Shown: in pieces, positions 1 through 9,700 of the stretch
Layout: each line of letters opens with the position of its first letter
Position numbering within the stretch: the first letter of the stretch is position 1
NCBI GenBank assembly: GCA_013360695.1
Contig: JABWBC010000018.1
Location: forward strand, 1 to 38,517
Length of the DNA stretch: 38,517 bases
Origin: Phycisphaerales bacterium
Lineage (GTDB): Bacteria > Planctomycetota > Phycisphaerae > Phycisphaerales > UBA1924
Reading direction: 5' to 3'
Translations under genes and position numbers: made by a program
The notes under the pieces: model-generated
What the model was told of the DNA's origin: nothing
Database searches by the model: none
What the model saw: the letters and a program-made list of their open reading frames with translations, nothing else

Positions 1-316
1 CTCCGCCGTGCTTGGCGGCGCGATGACGGCGGGCCCGATCGATGAGGATGCGGCGCATGGCGCGGGCGGCGGCGGCGAAGAAGTGCCCGCGGCCCTGCCA
101 CTCGATCGCCTCCCCGCCGACCAGGCGGAGGTACGCCTCGTGGACCAGGGCGGTGGGCTGCAGCGTCTGGCCCGCCGGTTCCTTGGAAAGCTGTGCCGCC
201 GCCAGACGACGGAGTTCGTCGTAGACGAGCGGGAGGAGGGACTCGGCGGCCTTGGGGTCGCCGGCGCCCGCGGCGCGTATCAGCCGCGTGACGTGTTGAG
301 CGGGTGTCGGTTCCAT
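1..316 (-). CDS. ECF sigma factor, planctomycete type (partial, C-terminus beyond window)
   Basis: The minus strand from an ATG at 316 reads open to the window edge for 105 residues. The product begins MEPTPAQHVTRLIRAAGAGD and contains LLPLVYDELRRLAAAQL, LQPTALVHEAYLRLVGG and FFAAAARAMRRILIDRARR. This is the sigma region 2 pattern of the ECF sigma factors expanded in planctomycetes (TIGR02999-like), which direct RNA polymerase to alternative promoters, often next to a serine/threonine kinase gene. Region 4, the -35-binding helix-turn-helix, lies outside the window. A TAGGAT box at 332-337 (minus strand) could be the -10 element. The gene is divergent from the secreted protein starting at 474, with 157 bp between them. 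The family call is firm; the target regulon cannot be told. Confidence 0.88.
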   Translation of the reverse strand, partial: MEPTPAQHVTRLIRAAGAGDPKAAESLLPLVYDELRRLAAAQLSKEPAGQTLQPTALVHEAYLRLVGGEAIEWQGRGHFFAAAARAMRRILIDRARRHRAAKHGG

Positions 317-473
317 GTGTTCGATGGCAACATCCTACCGAACTCTGTGAAAAACACCGCGCGAATCCGGGCGATGTTCGGGGGTGGATTTGCGGGAAGG
401 TCCGGTACAGTGTGGATCAGCGGGATTCGCCGCGGCGTATCGGCCACTCCCGCACCCATTCAGGGAGAAAGAC

Positions 474-2027
474 ATGAGTTACTCGACCGCGCGTCGCGCT
501 CTCGCCGGTTTGCTGGGCTTGGCCGGGCTGGCCCCGCTGGCACTGGGACAGGTCTATAGCACCGCGCCCGATTGGACCTCGCTGGACATGCAGGTGTCGA
601 CCGGGGCCGCCCTGGTCGATCTCAACCGCGACGGCTGGCTCGACCTGGTCGTCTCCAACGGCAACGACATCTCGCTGCAGCGCGTGGTGGTTTACTACAA
701 CGACGGCACGGGGCAGCTGGAGCGCTCGCCCAGCTGGCAATCCGCCAACACGGCGTATCACGGGCACCTCGACGTCGCCGATGTCAACGCCGACGGCTGG
801 CCCGATGTCGCGGTCGGCATCCTGCTGGCGCAGGGCGGCACGTCTGCCCGCCTGTACATGAACAACAACGGCGTGCTGAACACCACCGCGTCGTGGACCG
901 CGCCCGTCTCGGGCGACTCCTTCGGCGTGTCGTTCGGCGACATGAACGGCGATGGTCGGCCCGATTTGGCCGTCGCCAGCGGCGAGGCGTACAACAACGT
1001 CCCCAAGCGCAACTGCGTCTATCTCAACGTCAACGGCGCACTCTCCCCGACCGTCTCCTGGGAAACCGCCACCACCAAGAATTTCAACACCTGTATCTGG
1101 CTCGACCGCGATCGCGACGGCCTGCTCGACCTCTGCTACAACGGCTCCAACACCGACACCTTCGTCTATCGAAACCTCGGCACCTCCCTCGAAACCACCG
1201 CCACCTGGCGCACCAACGACATCCGCAACCAGTTCTGTCTCATGGCGACCACCGGCGACGTCACCGGCGACGGCCTGCGCGAGCTCATCCTCGCCGACAA
1301 CAACCAGCTCTTCAGCGGCTCGGGGCGCTTCCGCCAGTACAACGGCCTGCCCGCCGGCAACTACAACACCACCGCCAACTGGACCTACTCCGACGGCTAC
1401 ACCGCCGCCGTGTTCCTCGGCGACATCAACAACGACAACAAGCTCGATCTCTGCAGCGGCGAGTGGTTCGGGCGCTCGCGCTACTTCCTCAACAACGGCA
1501 CGGGCTTCCCCGCCGCGTCGAGCTGGCAATCCGCGGGCACCAGCACGGTTGAACGAATCTACCTCGGCGACGTCGACAACAAGAGCCGGCGCGTCAAGTC
1601 CGCGGAGTTCAGCGGCTCCTCCAAGCTCGTCCACCTGCCCACGCAGCCCGTCGAGAACGTGCTGAAGGTCGTCGTCGACGGCGTGACCCTGCCGCGCAGC
1701 CAGTGGTGCGCCAGCCGCGAGTTCGGCTGGGTGTCAATCGGCGTCACGCCCGCGTCGTCGGTGCGCGTCGTCTATGTCGCCAGCGCCAGCCTCGACATGG
1801 CGATCAGCAACTGGGACGACAACAAGCCCAACCAGCTTTACTACAACAAGACCACGCCGCCCTGCGCCGCCGACATCAACGGCGACGGCTTCGTGAACGG
1901 CGACGATTTCGACACCTTCGCCGAGGCCTTCGACGCCGGCGACGAGACCGCCGACTTCAACATCGACGGCTTCGTCAACGCGGACGATTACGACGCCTTC
2001 GCGGAGCCGTTTGAGGCGGGGTGCTGA
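474..2027 (+). CDS. Secreted FG-GAP/VCBS-repeat protein with C-terminal dockerin-like EF-hand tail
   Basis: The 517-residue product starts at the ATG at 474, chosen because AGGGAGA sits 6-12 nt upstream and a signal peptide follows directly (MSYSTARR, then a Leu/Gly/Ala-rich core ending LALGQ). Residues about 40-370 carry at least six FG-GAP/VCBS-like units with calcium-type loops such as DLNRDGWLDLV, DVNADGWPDVA, DMNGDGRPDLA and DINNDNKLDL, which normally build an integrin-like beta-propeller. The last 54 residues (1863-2024) are two EF-hand loops, DINGDGFVNGDD and DFNIDGFVNADD, ending in FEAGC. No catalytic motif is visible; adhesion or a surface structural role is inferred. The downstream gene at 2100 has the same tail. 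Confidence 0.85.
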   Translation: MSYSTARRALAGLLGLAGLAPLALGQVYSTAPDWTSLDMQVSTGAALVDLNRDGWLDLVVSNGNDISLQRVVVYYNDGTGQLERSPSWQSANTAYHGHLDVADVNADGWPDVAVGILLAQGGTSARLYMNNNGVLNTTASWTAPVSGDSFGVSFGDMNGDGRPDLAVASGEAYNNVPKRNCVYLNVNGALSPTVSWETATTKNFNTCIWLDRDRDGLLDLCYNGSNTDTFVYRNLGTSLETTATWRTNDIRNQFCLMATTGDVTGDGLRELILADNNQLFSGSGRFRQYNGLPAGNYNTTANWTYSDGYTAAVFLGDINNDNKLDLCSGEWFGRSRYFLNNGTGFPAASSWQSAGTSTVERIYLGDVDNKSRRVKSAEFSGSSKLVHLPTQPVENVLKVVVDGVTLPRSQWCASREFGWVSIGVTPASSVRVVYVASASLDMAISNWDDNKPNQLYYNKTTPPCAADINGDGFVNGDDFDTFAEAFDAGDETADFNIDGFVNADDYDAFAEPFEAGC

Positions 2028-2099
2028 GGTCTTTCCCCGGGGCTGCGCGCGAACGAGAAAATGAACGGGGGCGCACGCGGCGTGTCGATCTTCATTCAC

Positions 2100-3290
2100 A
2101 TGAAGATCCATGTCGCGATCGTCGCAGTGGGCACGCTGGCATTGATGGGCAGCGCCGCCGCCCAGTGGACTGTGGAGATTGTGTCACCCACCGGCACGGG
2201 CGGCGCGGAGTTCTACGCCGGGGCATCGGGAGTCCGCGTCGGTGGCCTTTACGCCGACTTCTGGCCAACGCACGCCTTCATCTGGGACCCAACAACCGGG
2301 ACTGGCATCGACCTCAATCCGCCCGGCTCCGTTCGATCGAACGCCTACGCGTGCGATGGCGAAGAACAGGGCGGCTTCGTGTGCGACGCCGAAGGAAACC
2401 CCCAGGCCGCTATCTGGCACGGCAGCGCCGAATCATGGGTCAATCTTGCTCCTTCCGATTCGGACGAATCCTTCGTCTGGGGCGCATGCGGCGGCGTGCA
2501 GGTCGGGAGCGTGATGATGTTCTCGGGTCCAACCGTTGCATCATTGTGGCGCGGCACGCCGGAGTCCTGGGTGAACCTGAATCCTGCCGGTTCAAGTTAC
2601 TCGTTCATCTACGGCCTCTCTCGCGACATGCAGGTCGGGCGCGCCGATATCGCAGGCGAAACCCACGCCGGTTTCTGGCGCGGCACGCCCGAGTCGTGGA
2701 CCGACATCCACCCCAAGTGGGCTCTGGGTTCCGAAGCTTGGGATGTCGACGGAGACAGCATCGTCGGCACCACCTTTGATTCAAACTATGTGGAGCACGC
2801 GACACTGTGGTCCGTGTCGTCGCACGGCGCGATCAACCTTCACCCGAGTTGGCTCAAGGCGCCCGGGTCCCATGCCCGCGGCGGCTGTGAACGCTGGCAA
2901 GTCGGCTTCACGTTCGACGGAATTGCGGATCACGCCTGCATCTGGAGCGGCACGCCCGACTCGTTCGTCGACCTGCACCGGCTGCTTCCCGATCCGGACT
3001 GCGGGCACTCAGTGGCGTGGCGAATCTGGCGCGAGGGCGACACGATCTGCGTCGCGGGCTGGAGAATGTTGAACTGCTGGGGCCGCTGGGATGCCGTCAT
3101 CTGGAGACACCCCGCCATAGACCCCTGCGCGTCCGACTTCAACAACGACGGCTTCGTCAACGGCGACGACTTTGACTCCTTCGCGCAGGCCTTCGAATTC
3201 GGCGAGGGTATCGCCGATCTGAACATGGATGGCTCGCGCACCACCGACGACCTCGACATCTTTGTCGATCACTTCGAGCTCGGCTGCTGA
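2100..3290 (+). CDS. Secreted IW-repeat protein with C-terminal dockerin-like EF-hand tail
   Basis: The 396-residue product begins MKIHVAIVAVGTLALMGSAAAQ, a clear signal peptide. An in-frame ATG at 2061 would add 13 residues and cannot be excluded, since neither start has a strong Shine-Dalgarno. About seven loosely repeated units of roughly 50 residues each carry a core of the form H/A-x-x-W followed by S-W-V-N-L-N-P, for example AAIWHGSAESWVNLAPS, ASLWRGTPESWVNLNPAG and AGFWRGTPESWTDIHP. This resembles the HAF/WD-like extracellular repeats found in planctomycetes and myxobacteria and probably forms a propeller. The tail at 3126-3287 is the 54-residue EF-hand module; its second loop (DLNMDGSRTTDD) is the most degenerate in the window. 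The substrate is unknown. Confidence 0.8.
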   Translation: MKIHVAIVAVGTLALMGSAAAQWTVEIVSPTGTGGAEFYAGASGVRVGGLYADFWPTHAFIWDPTTGTGIDLNPPGSVRSNAYACDGEEQGGFVCDAEGNPQAAIWHGSAESWVNLAPSDSDESFVWGACGGVQVGSVMMFSGPTVASLWRGTPESWVNLNPAGSSYSFIYGLSRDMQVGRADIAGETHAGFWRGTPESWTDIHPKWALGSEAWDVDGDSIVGTTFDSNYVEHATLWSVSSHGAINLHPSWLKAPGSHARGGCERWQVGFTFDGIADHACIWSGTPDSFVDLHRLLPDPDCGHSVAWRIWREGDTICVAGWRMLNCWGRWDAVIWRHPAIDPCASDFNNDGFVNGDDFDSFAQAFEFGEGIADLNMDGSRTTDDLDIFVDHFELGC

Positions 3291-3295
3291 TCCGC

Positions 3296-3301
3296 TACAT
3301 T
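3296..3301 (+). promoter_or_regulatory. Candidate -10 box TACATT before a near-leaderless start
   Basis: TACATT ends 7 nt before the ATG at 3309. This is the spacing expected if transcription begins at or next to the start codon. No good -35 is visible, and the box lies just behind the stop codon of the preceding gene, so read-through could serve instead. Confidence 0.25.
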
Positions 3302-3308
3302 GGTGGCG

Positions 3309-6011
3309 ATGAGCGACCGCCCCGAAACTCGCAGGTCTTTTCTCGCACCCGCGATCCTCGCGGGCGCGCTCCTCTTCGGCGCGCTCGAACTGGCCCAGCG
3401 CCCAGGTCCGGGCGCGGATCACGCGGCGTCACGGCCGTCCACGCCGACTTCCGGCGCGCCCGCCGCCGACTCGCGTGCCGCTGCTGACTCGCCCATCACG
3501 AGCGCCACCTCTCTCCCCTCTTCCCGCGCGTACTCGCCCGAAGAATCCCGCGCGCTCATGCGCCTCGAGCCCGGCTTTGTCGCCGAACTCGTCTGCGCCG
3601 AGCCTCTGATCCAAGCACCCGTCGCCGTCACCTTCGACTCCGACGGGCGACTCTGGGTCGTCGAGATGCGCGGCTACATGCCCGACAACGACGCCACCGG
3701 CGAACGCGAGCCCTCCGGGCGCATCACCATCCTCACCGACCAGGACCACGACGGCTTCTACGAAACCGCCCGCGTCTTCATGGACAAGCTCGTGCTCCCG
3801 CGCGGCGTGCTCCCGCTCCGCGTCACCAGGACATCTACCACCGCCCTGGTCCTCGCGCCCCCCAACCTCTTCATCGCCCACGACGACAACAACGACGGCG
3901 TCTGCGACCGCACGGTCTCGGTCATGAACGACCTGGGCGGCGTCGAGAACCCCGAGCACGCGCCCAACGGCCTGCTCCGCGGCCTCGACAACTGGATCGA
4001 GTTCTCCCAGCACGACAAGGCCTTTCGTGTCCGGGGCGACGCGATCGAGACGCGGAGCGTGCCGCATCACGGGCAGTGGGGTATCAGCAAGGACGACCTC
4101 GGGCGCGTGTTCTATGTGCCCAACTCCGACGCGCTCCGCGCCGACTTCCTCCCCAAGCACTACTTCGCACGCAACCGCCAGCAATCGCGCGAGGGCGTCA
4201 TCTATGAGCTCGTCCAGCCCGACCCCACCGTCTGGCCCATACGCCCCACCGTCGGCGTCAACCGCGGCTACATGAAGGGGATCCTCCGCCCCGATGGCCG
4301 CCTCGCCACCCACACCGCCGCGTGCGGGCCCCTCATCTACCGCGAGCACGCCTTCGGCTCCGAGTTCGTCGGCAACGCGTTCGTCTGCGAGCCCGCCGCC
4401 TACCTCGTCAAGCGCCACACGCTCGAGGATCAGAACGGCGTGCTGGTCGCCCACCACGCCACGCCGGGGCGCGAGTTCCTCGCCAGCCTCGACGAGCGCT
4501 TCCGCCCCGTCAACTCCTGCGTCGGGCCCGACGGCTCGCTCTACCTCGCCGACATGTACCGCGGCGTGATCCAGCACAAGACGTATCTCACCCCGTACCT
4601 CAAGGACTACATCAAGGAGCACGATCTCGAATCACCCCTGAATTGCGGGCGGATCTGGCGCATCCGCCGCGCCACGCACGAAGTCGCGCCGCGCCCCGCC
4701 CCGGTCAAGCTCTCGGAACTTCTCACGCCGGGCGTCGCTTCGTACCTCGAATCGCCCGAAGGCTGGTGGCGCGACGCCGCCCAGGCCGAACTGGTCGAGC
4801 GAGCCGACGCACTGGCCGCCGACGAAGCGCGGCGCGTCTTCGAGCATTCCACCATTGCGCTGGCGCGCCTGCACGCGCTCTGGACGCTCGAGGGAATCTC
4901 GTTCAACGCCAAGGCGAGCGCGGGCGGCGGCGCGAAAACCGACACGCCCGGGCTTCTCGACGCCGATATCACCCGCGCCTGCGCCGACACCGATCCCAAC
5001 ATCCGTGCCGCGGGCTTGCGATTGCTCGCGGAGCGCGCCAAGCCAGCGTCGCCGGATGCGCCGGCGACTTCGGATGTGCTCGCCCGCCTCGACGCGATGA
5101 GCGCTGATCCGTCGCCCGTCGTCCGCCGTCAGGCCGCCCTCTCGCTCCCCCTGCTCAACCTCGACAAGGCAGCGCTGGTCGAGCGCCTCGCGCGCCTGAT
5201 CCAATCCGACTCGGGCGATCGTCTGATGCGCGTCTCTGTCGTCAACTCCGCCGCCGGCGCGGAGCTGGAGTTGCTCGGCAACCTCTTCGCGTCGTCATCG
5301 TTCGGCTCGTCGCCCGCTTCCGCGCGCGTGGTTGGTGCGCTCGCCGAGTGCCTCGTGAAGCGCAACGACGCCACGCGCCGCCAGGTCGTCGCCCTCGCCG
5401 CCGACCTTGCGCTCCGCGACGACGAGCGTTGCGTGCCCATCCTGAAGTCCATTGCCGCGGCCCAGAATCTCCGCGACAAGCAGCCGCGCACCATCAAGCT
5501 CGACGCCGAGCCCGCGCACTGGCGCGAAGCGCTCTCGCGTGCAGGACGCTACACGCCGCTCCTGGAGGCCAGCGACGCGTATCTCACATGGAAAGGCCGC
5601 GTCAACGAGCCGATCGTGCGCGAATTGACCGAGAGCGAGCGGAAGCTCTTCGATCGCGGGCGATCGCTCTACACAATTTGCGCCGGGTGCCACGGCAACG
5701 AGGGCCAGGGGGTCGCGGGCTCGATTCCGCCGCTGATCGGTTCCGCGCGCGTGCTCGGACGCCCCGAAACGCTCGCGAAGATCGTGCTGCACGGGCTGGA
5801 GGGCCCGCTCGACACGGGCGAGCCGACCAACGCGGCGATGCCCGCGTCGCCGGTGAAGAGCGACGAGGATATCGCGGGCGTGCTGACGTTCGTGCGGCGC
5901 TCGTGGGGCAACGCGGCGCCGCCGGTGTCACCCGATCTGGTGCGCGAGGTTCGCAAAGCCCATCAGGGGCGTGCGCTCCCGTGGACGAGGAAGGAACTGG
6001 ACGAGAAGTGA
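3309..6011 (+). CDS. PVC-type membrane-bound dehydrogenase with HEAT repeats and C-terminal cytochrome c
   Basis: The 900-residue product begins MSDRPETRRSFLAPAILAGA with a hydrophobic signal anchor; TTG at 3300 and GTG at 3303 are in-frame alternatives. Residues about 70-460 form a sorbosone-dehydrogenase-like beta-propeller of the TIGR02604 type, with LEPGFVAELVCAEPLIQAPV and LWVVEMRGYMPDN. Residues about 460-740 are Ala/Leu-rich helical repeats of HEAT type. A c-type cytochrome domain follows, with the haem motif CAGCH (C791, C794, H795) and a likely axial Met in NAAMPASP (M844). Such proteins are expanded in Planctomycetes and are thought to oxidise sugars or alcohols in the periplasm and pass electrons to haem. 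It starts 18 bp after the previous stop. The substrate cannot be deduced. Confidence 0.87.
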   Translation: MSDRPETRRSFLAPAILAGALLFGALELAQRPGPGADHAASRPSTPTSGAPAADSRAAADSPITSATSLPSSRAYSPEESRALMRLEPGFVAELVCAEPLIQAPVAVTFDSDGRLWVVEMRGYMPDNDATGEREPSGRITILTDQDHDGFYETARVFMDKLVLPRGVLPLRVTRTSTTALVLAPPNLFIAHDDNNDGVCDRTVSVMNDLGGVENPEHAPNGLLRGLDNWIEFSQHDKAFRVRGDAIETRSVPHHGQWGISKDDLGRVFYVPNSDALRADFLPKHYFARNRQQSREGVIYELVQPDPTVWPIRPTVGVNRGYMKGILRPDGRLATHTAACGPLIYREHAFGSEFVGNAFVCEPAAYLVKRHTLEDQNGVLVAHHATPGREFLASLDERFRPVNSCVGPDGSLYLADMYRGVIQHKTYLTPYLKDYIKEHDLESPLNCGRIWRIRRATHEVAPRPAPVKLSELLTPGVASYLESPEGWWRDAAQAELVERADALAADEARRVFEHSTIALARLHALWTLEGISFNAKASAGGGAKTDTPGLLDADITRACADTDPNIRAAGLRLLAERAKPASPDAPATSDVLARLDAMSADPSPVVRRQAALSLPLLNLDKAALVERLARLIQSDSGDRLMRVSVVNSAAGAELELLGNLFASSSFGSSPASARVVGALAECLVKRNDATRRQVVALAADLALRDDERCVPILKSIAAAQNLRDKQPRTIKLDAEPAHWREALSRAGRYTPLLEASDAYLTWKGRVNEPIVRELTESERKLFDRGRSLYTICAGCHGNEGQGVAGSIPPLIGSARVLGRPETLAKIVLHGLEGPLDTGEPTNAAMPASPVKSDEDIAGVLTFVRRSWGNAAPPVSPDLVREVRKAHQGRALPWTRKELDEK

Positions 6012-6131
6012 TGTCGACTCGGGGCGTGATCCGCACGTCTTGGGCGGTCGGGGGCCGGCGGGGGCGGAGGCGTCACGTCCCGGCGCGTTGGGGTACGCGG
6101 AAGCAGGCGCGGTGTTCGAGTCGGGTCGGTG

Positions 6132-6572
6132 TCAGATGCCCTTCTGGGCTCGGGCCAGCGCGATCTTCTGGCGCGCGCACTGACGATCTCGGTTCAGGCG
6201 ATCGACCTGCGCCTGGCGGTCCTTGGCGCCGTCGGGAATCGACCGGGCCATGAGAGCATCGAGTTCTTTCTGGGCGTCGGTCGCGCTGAGCTGCTCAGCG
6301 GGGGTGGCTCGTTCGGCCAGCACGGTGAGCTGCTCGCCGGCCATCTGGACAAATCCGCCCTCAACGAAGTAGGAGCGCGATCCGCCCTCGCCCTTGCTTG
6401 AATCGGGGAAGTCGACGCGGAGCTCGCCCGCGCCCATGCGAGCCAGGATCGGGGCGCGGCCGGGGAGCACGCCGAACAGGCCGTCCCACGCGGGGATCGA
6501 CGCATACGCGACCGCCTCGTCGAAGACGCTGGCGGTCGGGGTCACGAGTCGGCAACGGAAGGACTTGGCCAA
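6132..6572 (-). CDS. atpC: F1Fo ATP synthase epsilon subunit
   Basis: The 146-residue product is read from a TTG at 6572, chosen because GGAGA lies about 7 nt upstream and the family fold starts at once (LAKSFRCRLVTPTASVFDEA). The beta-sandwich half includes IPAWDGLFGVLPGRAPILAR and ELRVDFPDS, as in bacterial epsilon subunits; the C-terminal half is the usual charged helical hairpin. Epsilon belongs to the central stalk of F1, linking gamma rotation to catalysis and inhibiting ATP hydrolysis. Normally atpC follows atpD directly, but here it stands alone, 191 bp downstream of a giant glycosidase gene and convergent with the cytochrome c gene. atpD is at 21101 on the other strand. Length and motifs look intact. 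Confidence 0.88.
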   Translation of the reverse strand: MAKSFRCRLVTPTASVFDEAVAYASIPAWDGLFGVLPGRAPILARMGAGELRVDFPDSSKGEGGSRSYFVEGGFVQMAGEQLTVLAERATPAEQLSATDAQKELDALMARSIPDGAKDRQAQVDRLNRDRQCARQKIALARAQKGI

Positions 6573-6763
6573 GGCTGAATCTCCAGATTTGGGGGCGATG
6601 GCCCGGCAAACAGGGGAGACGATGGTAGGCCGGCGTCCTCTTTTGTTCCCGTTCGGGAAGTGTTCTTGGGAGATCAGGGTGAGTCGGGCGGAGTGCGGGC
6701 GCGACAACGGCGCGCGGCGCTTCCGCTCGCGCGCCGTTGGTGTCGTCGGGATTTTGGGGATGG

Positions 6764-9700
6764 CTACGCCGCGACCATGGTCGACCAGTGGTCGAGCGTG
6801 AGGTCGTAGCGGAAGAGGACGAGGTCCGCGCCGCTCATAGCGCAGAGGACGAGGAGGTTGCCCGAGGACGACGCGCCCATGGGCATGGAGAGGTCGCGCG
6901 TGGAGCTTGCGGCGCTCGAGACGTTGGTGTCGTACCAGAAGACGCTGGGGGTCCATCGGAGCACGCGTGCGTCGCCCGAAGAGTCGATCGCGAACACATT
7001 GATCCCGCCGTCGTCGCTGGTCGTGACTTCGACCGCGTCGGCGATGACGGGCGCGCCGGCGGCGTCGGTGAGGTCGGCGACGCGCCAGCGGTTGGGATCA
7101 TCGGGCAGACCCGGAGCCCACCAGTAGGTGGACACATGACCCTCGTCGGTCATGCCGACGATGTTCATGCCGCCCCAGGCGGTGACGAAGGCGTCGAGCT
7201 GCCCGCCGAAGGTCGGGCCGTCGAACGAGGAGGTCATGTTGACGTACTGCCAGCTGTCGAGGCCGGGGGCCCACCAGTAGACGACGACTTCGCCGGAGTC
7301 GTTGAGTCCGGCGAGGTTTAGGCCGTCCCACCCGCTGACATAGCCGGTGAGGCCGCGCGAGAGTTCGGGCCCGTCGACGAGGAGGGTGAGGTCGGAGTGC
7401 TGCCAGGAATCGAGGCCGGGCGCCCACCAGTAATTGACCGCGTGCCCTTGCGCGTCGAGCCCGGCGATGTGGATCGAGCCCCAACTCGGCGAGTAGAACG
7501 TGAGGTCGCCGGTCAGGCCGTCGGCGTCGATCTCGGCGGTGAGGTTGCGCGCGGTCCATGTTGCGTCGGTGGGCGAGCCGGAGATGAGCCAGAGGCGGCG
7601 GGAAGTGTCGGTGATTGCCAGGTGCACCGTGCCGTCGGACGTGGTGAACGGCGTCATGTCGCGGGCTTGGGCGCGGAAGTTGGAGATGGCCGCGATGTCC
7701 TGGATCTCTTGCACACCCACGGCCTGGCCGGTCAGGATCGCCTTCGGCTGGTTGTCTTCGCCCAGGAAGAACGTGAGCATGGAGTCGTCGACGGGGAGCG
7801 AGGCGACCTCCTGGGACTGGCCGCCGGACGCGCGGGCCCTGAACTTGATGGCGAGGTCGGTGGTGAAGTTGGGCAGGACGATCGAGAGCGTTCCGTTGCC
7901 GACGTACTGGGCGGAGTAGGTGGCGGAGGCGTTGGCGACGAACATGTTGGTGGTCCAGACCTCGACGTCGACGAGCTGGTCGCGATCGAGGCCGGAGATG
8001 GTGAGCGTCGCGCCAGAGACGAGCGAGGCGGACACGTTGGCGTCGTTCAGGATGTAGACCATGCCCTGCGCGCCGTCGCTCACGCCCCAGGCGTGGAGCG
8101 TGCGCCCGGAGGCGACGGCGGAGACCTTGCCGGCGAGGGGGTCGGCGTCAAAGTGCGACCAGTCGAGGGCGAGGGTCTGGCTGTTCACGAAGCGCCCGAA
8201 GGTCTGCTGGTAATAGCGCATCGTGCTGGTGAGGTTGTAGCCGTTGAAGGCGAGCTCCTCGGTGTTGACGCGCAGGCCGGTGCCGAACTGCCCGCTGGCC
8301 AAGCCCGACCAGATGAGCGTGCGGAAGTTGGCCTCGTCCTCCTGCTGAGTGAAATCGGCGCTGTAGGCCGGAGTTTGGTTCGGCCACGCGGTTCGGTTCA
8401 TGCCCCACTCGCCGCTCAGGATGGGGCGGTTGTCGATGCGGTGGGTTGCCCAGTAGTTGGTGAAGTAGCCGTTCTCGAGCGCGATCAATACCGACTTGTC
8501 CTCGGCCGGGTTGTTGATGGGCTCGGAGTTGCTGATGGTGTAGAGGTGCGGCACGAGTACATCCCATGTGCGCGAGTACAGGATCTCCCGCGCCAGGGGC
8601 CCGCGCGGGTCGCGCGCGATGGTGCTGTTCATGACGAGGCGGTCAGGGTCGATCTCCTTGATGTACGCGGCGAGATCGTCGATCCACGCGGCGCGGGTGC
8701 GGTACTCGGTCTCGCGCCCGGGCTCGCTGTTCCCCTCGGCGTTGAGCGTCCACTCGTAGCTGTCCCACTCGTTGACCGGCTCCCAGCCCAGGACGCTGGA
8801 GGCGTAGGGGCTCTCCTGGACCCACGAAACAACGGTGTCCATGCGCGCCTTGGCGAGATCGAGCGTGCCGGAGCTCTGGAAGAAGCTGTTGATGTCGGTC
8901 AGCGGGCCGCCCATGCTGGTCGCCCAAGGGCCTTCCTGGCCGAAGGCGTCGTCGTAGCTGAAGGTGTCGAAGGGGCTGAGGATGACGTGGATGCCACGCG
9001 AGCCGCATTCCTCGAGCAGGTTGTGGATGAACTGACGCATGTCCTGGTTGTACTGTCCGGCCTCCTGCTCGAGCCAGTAGAGGCCCTGCGGCGGGTTGGG
9101 GTTGCCGGCGTAGGTGACGTTGAGGAGCTCGAGGAAAACGCGCATGGTGTTGACGCCGCGGTTCTGGAGCATGTCGAGGTATGGGCCGGCGGTGCCCTCG
9201 TAGGAAGGCTCGTCGTGGAAGTTGTGATACATGTGGTTGACGTTGTCCCAGACGTCGCCGGGGAAGAGGTTGCGCGTGTAGGACCAGGAAAGGCCCATGT
9301 GATCGCCGACGGCGATGAACGGATCGCCGTTCTCGTGCATGAGCATGGTGCCCGCGGGGGCGGGGATGATGCGTCCCTTGTCGCCGGAGATGGCGGCGTC
9401 GGTCGAAAAGCTTGCGGAGTTGGACAGATCGCCGAGGTTGCCCGCGCCGTCCACGCCGCGAACGCTGACGTAGTAGGTCGTCGCGGGCGCGAGTTCAGCG
9501 ATGCGGAGCATCTCGGAGAGGCCTGCCAGGCGGGGGGTGTGGGCCTGGCGGACGAGGTCGGCGTCGCTCCAGTCTTCGAGGGTTGTGATGGGGGTGGACG
9601 AGACGCGGATTTCGTAGCTCGAAATGCCGCCCAGGCCGGTGGTGGTTCCCGCGGGCGCGGTGAAGGTGAGCTGGGCGCCGTAGGCCGAGGGGTTCTGGAC

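Noticed and set aside
417-1634. A 405-codon open frame on the minus strand opposite the FG-GAP protein
   Set aside because: Composition is Val/Ala/Gly-rich with no motif; the plus strand has a signal peptide and propeller repeats.
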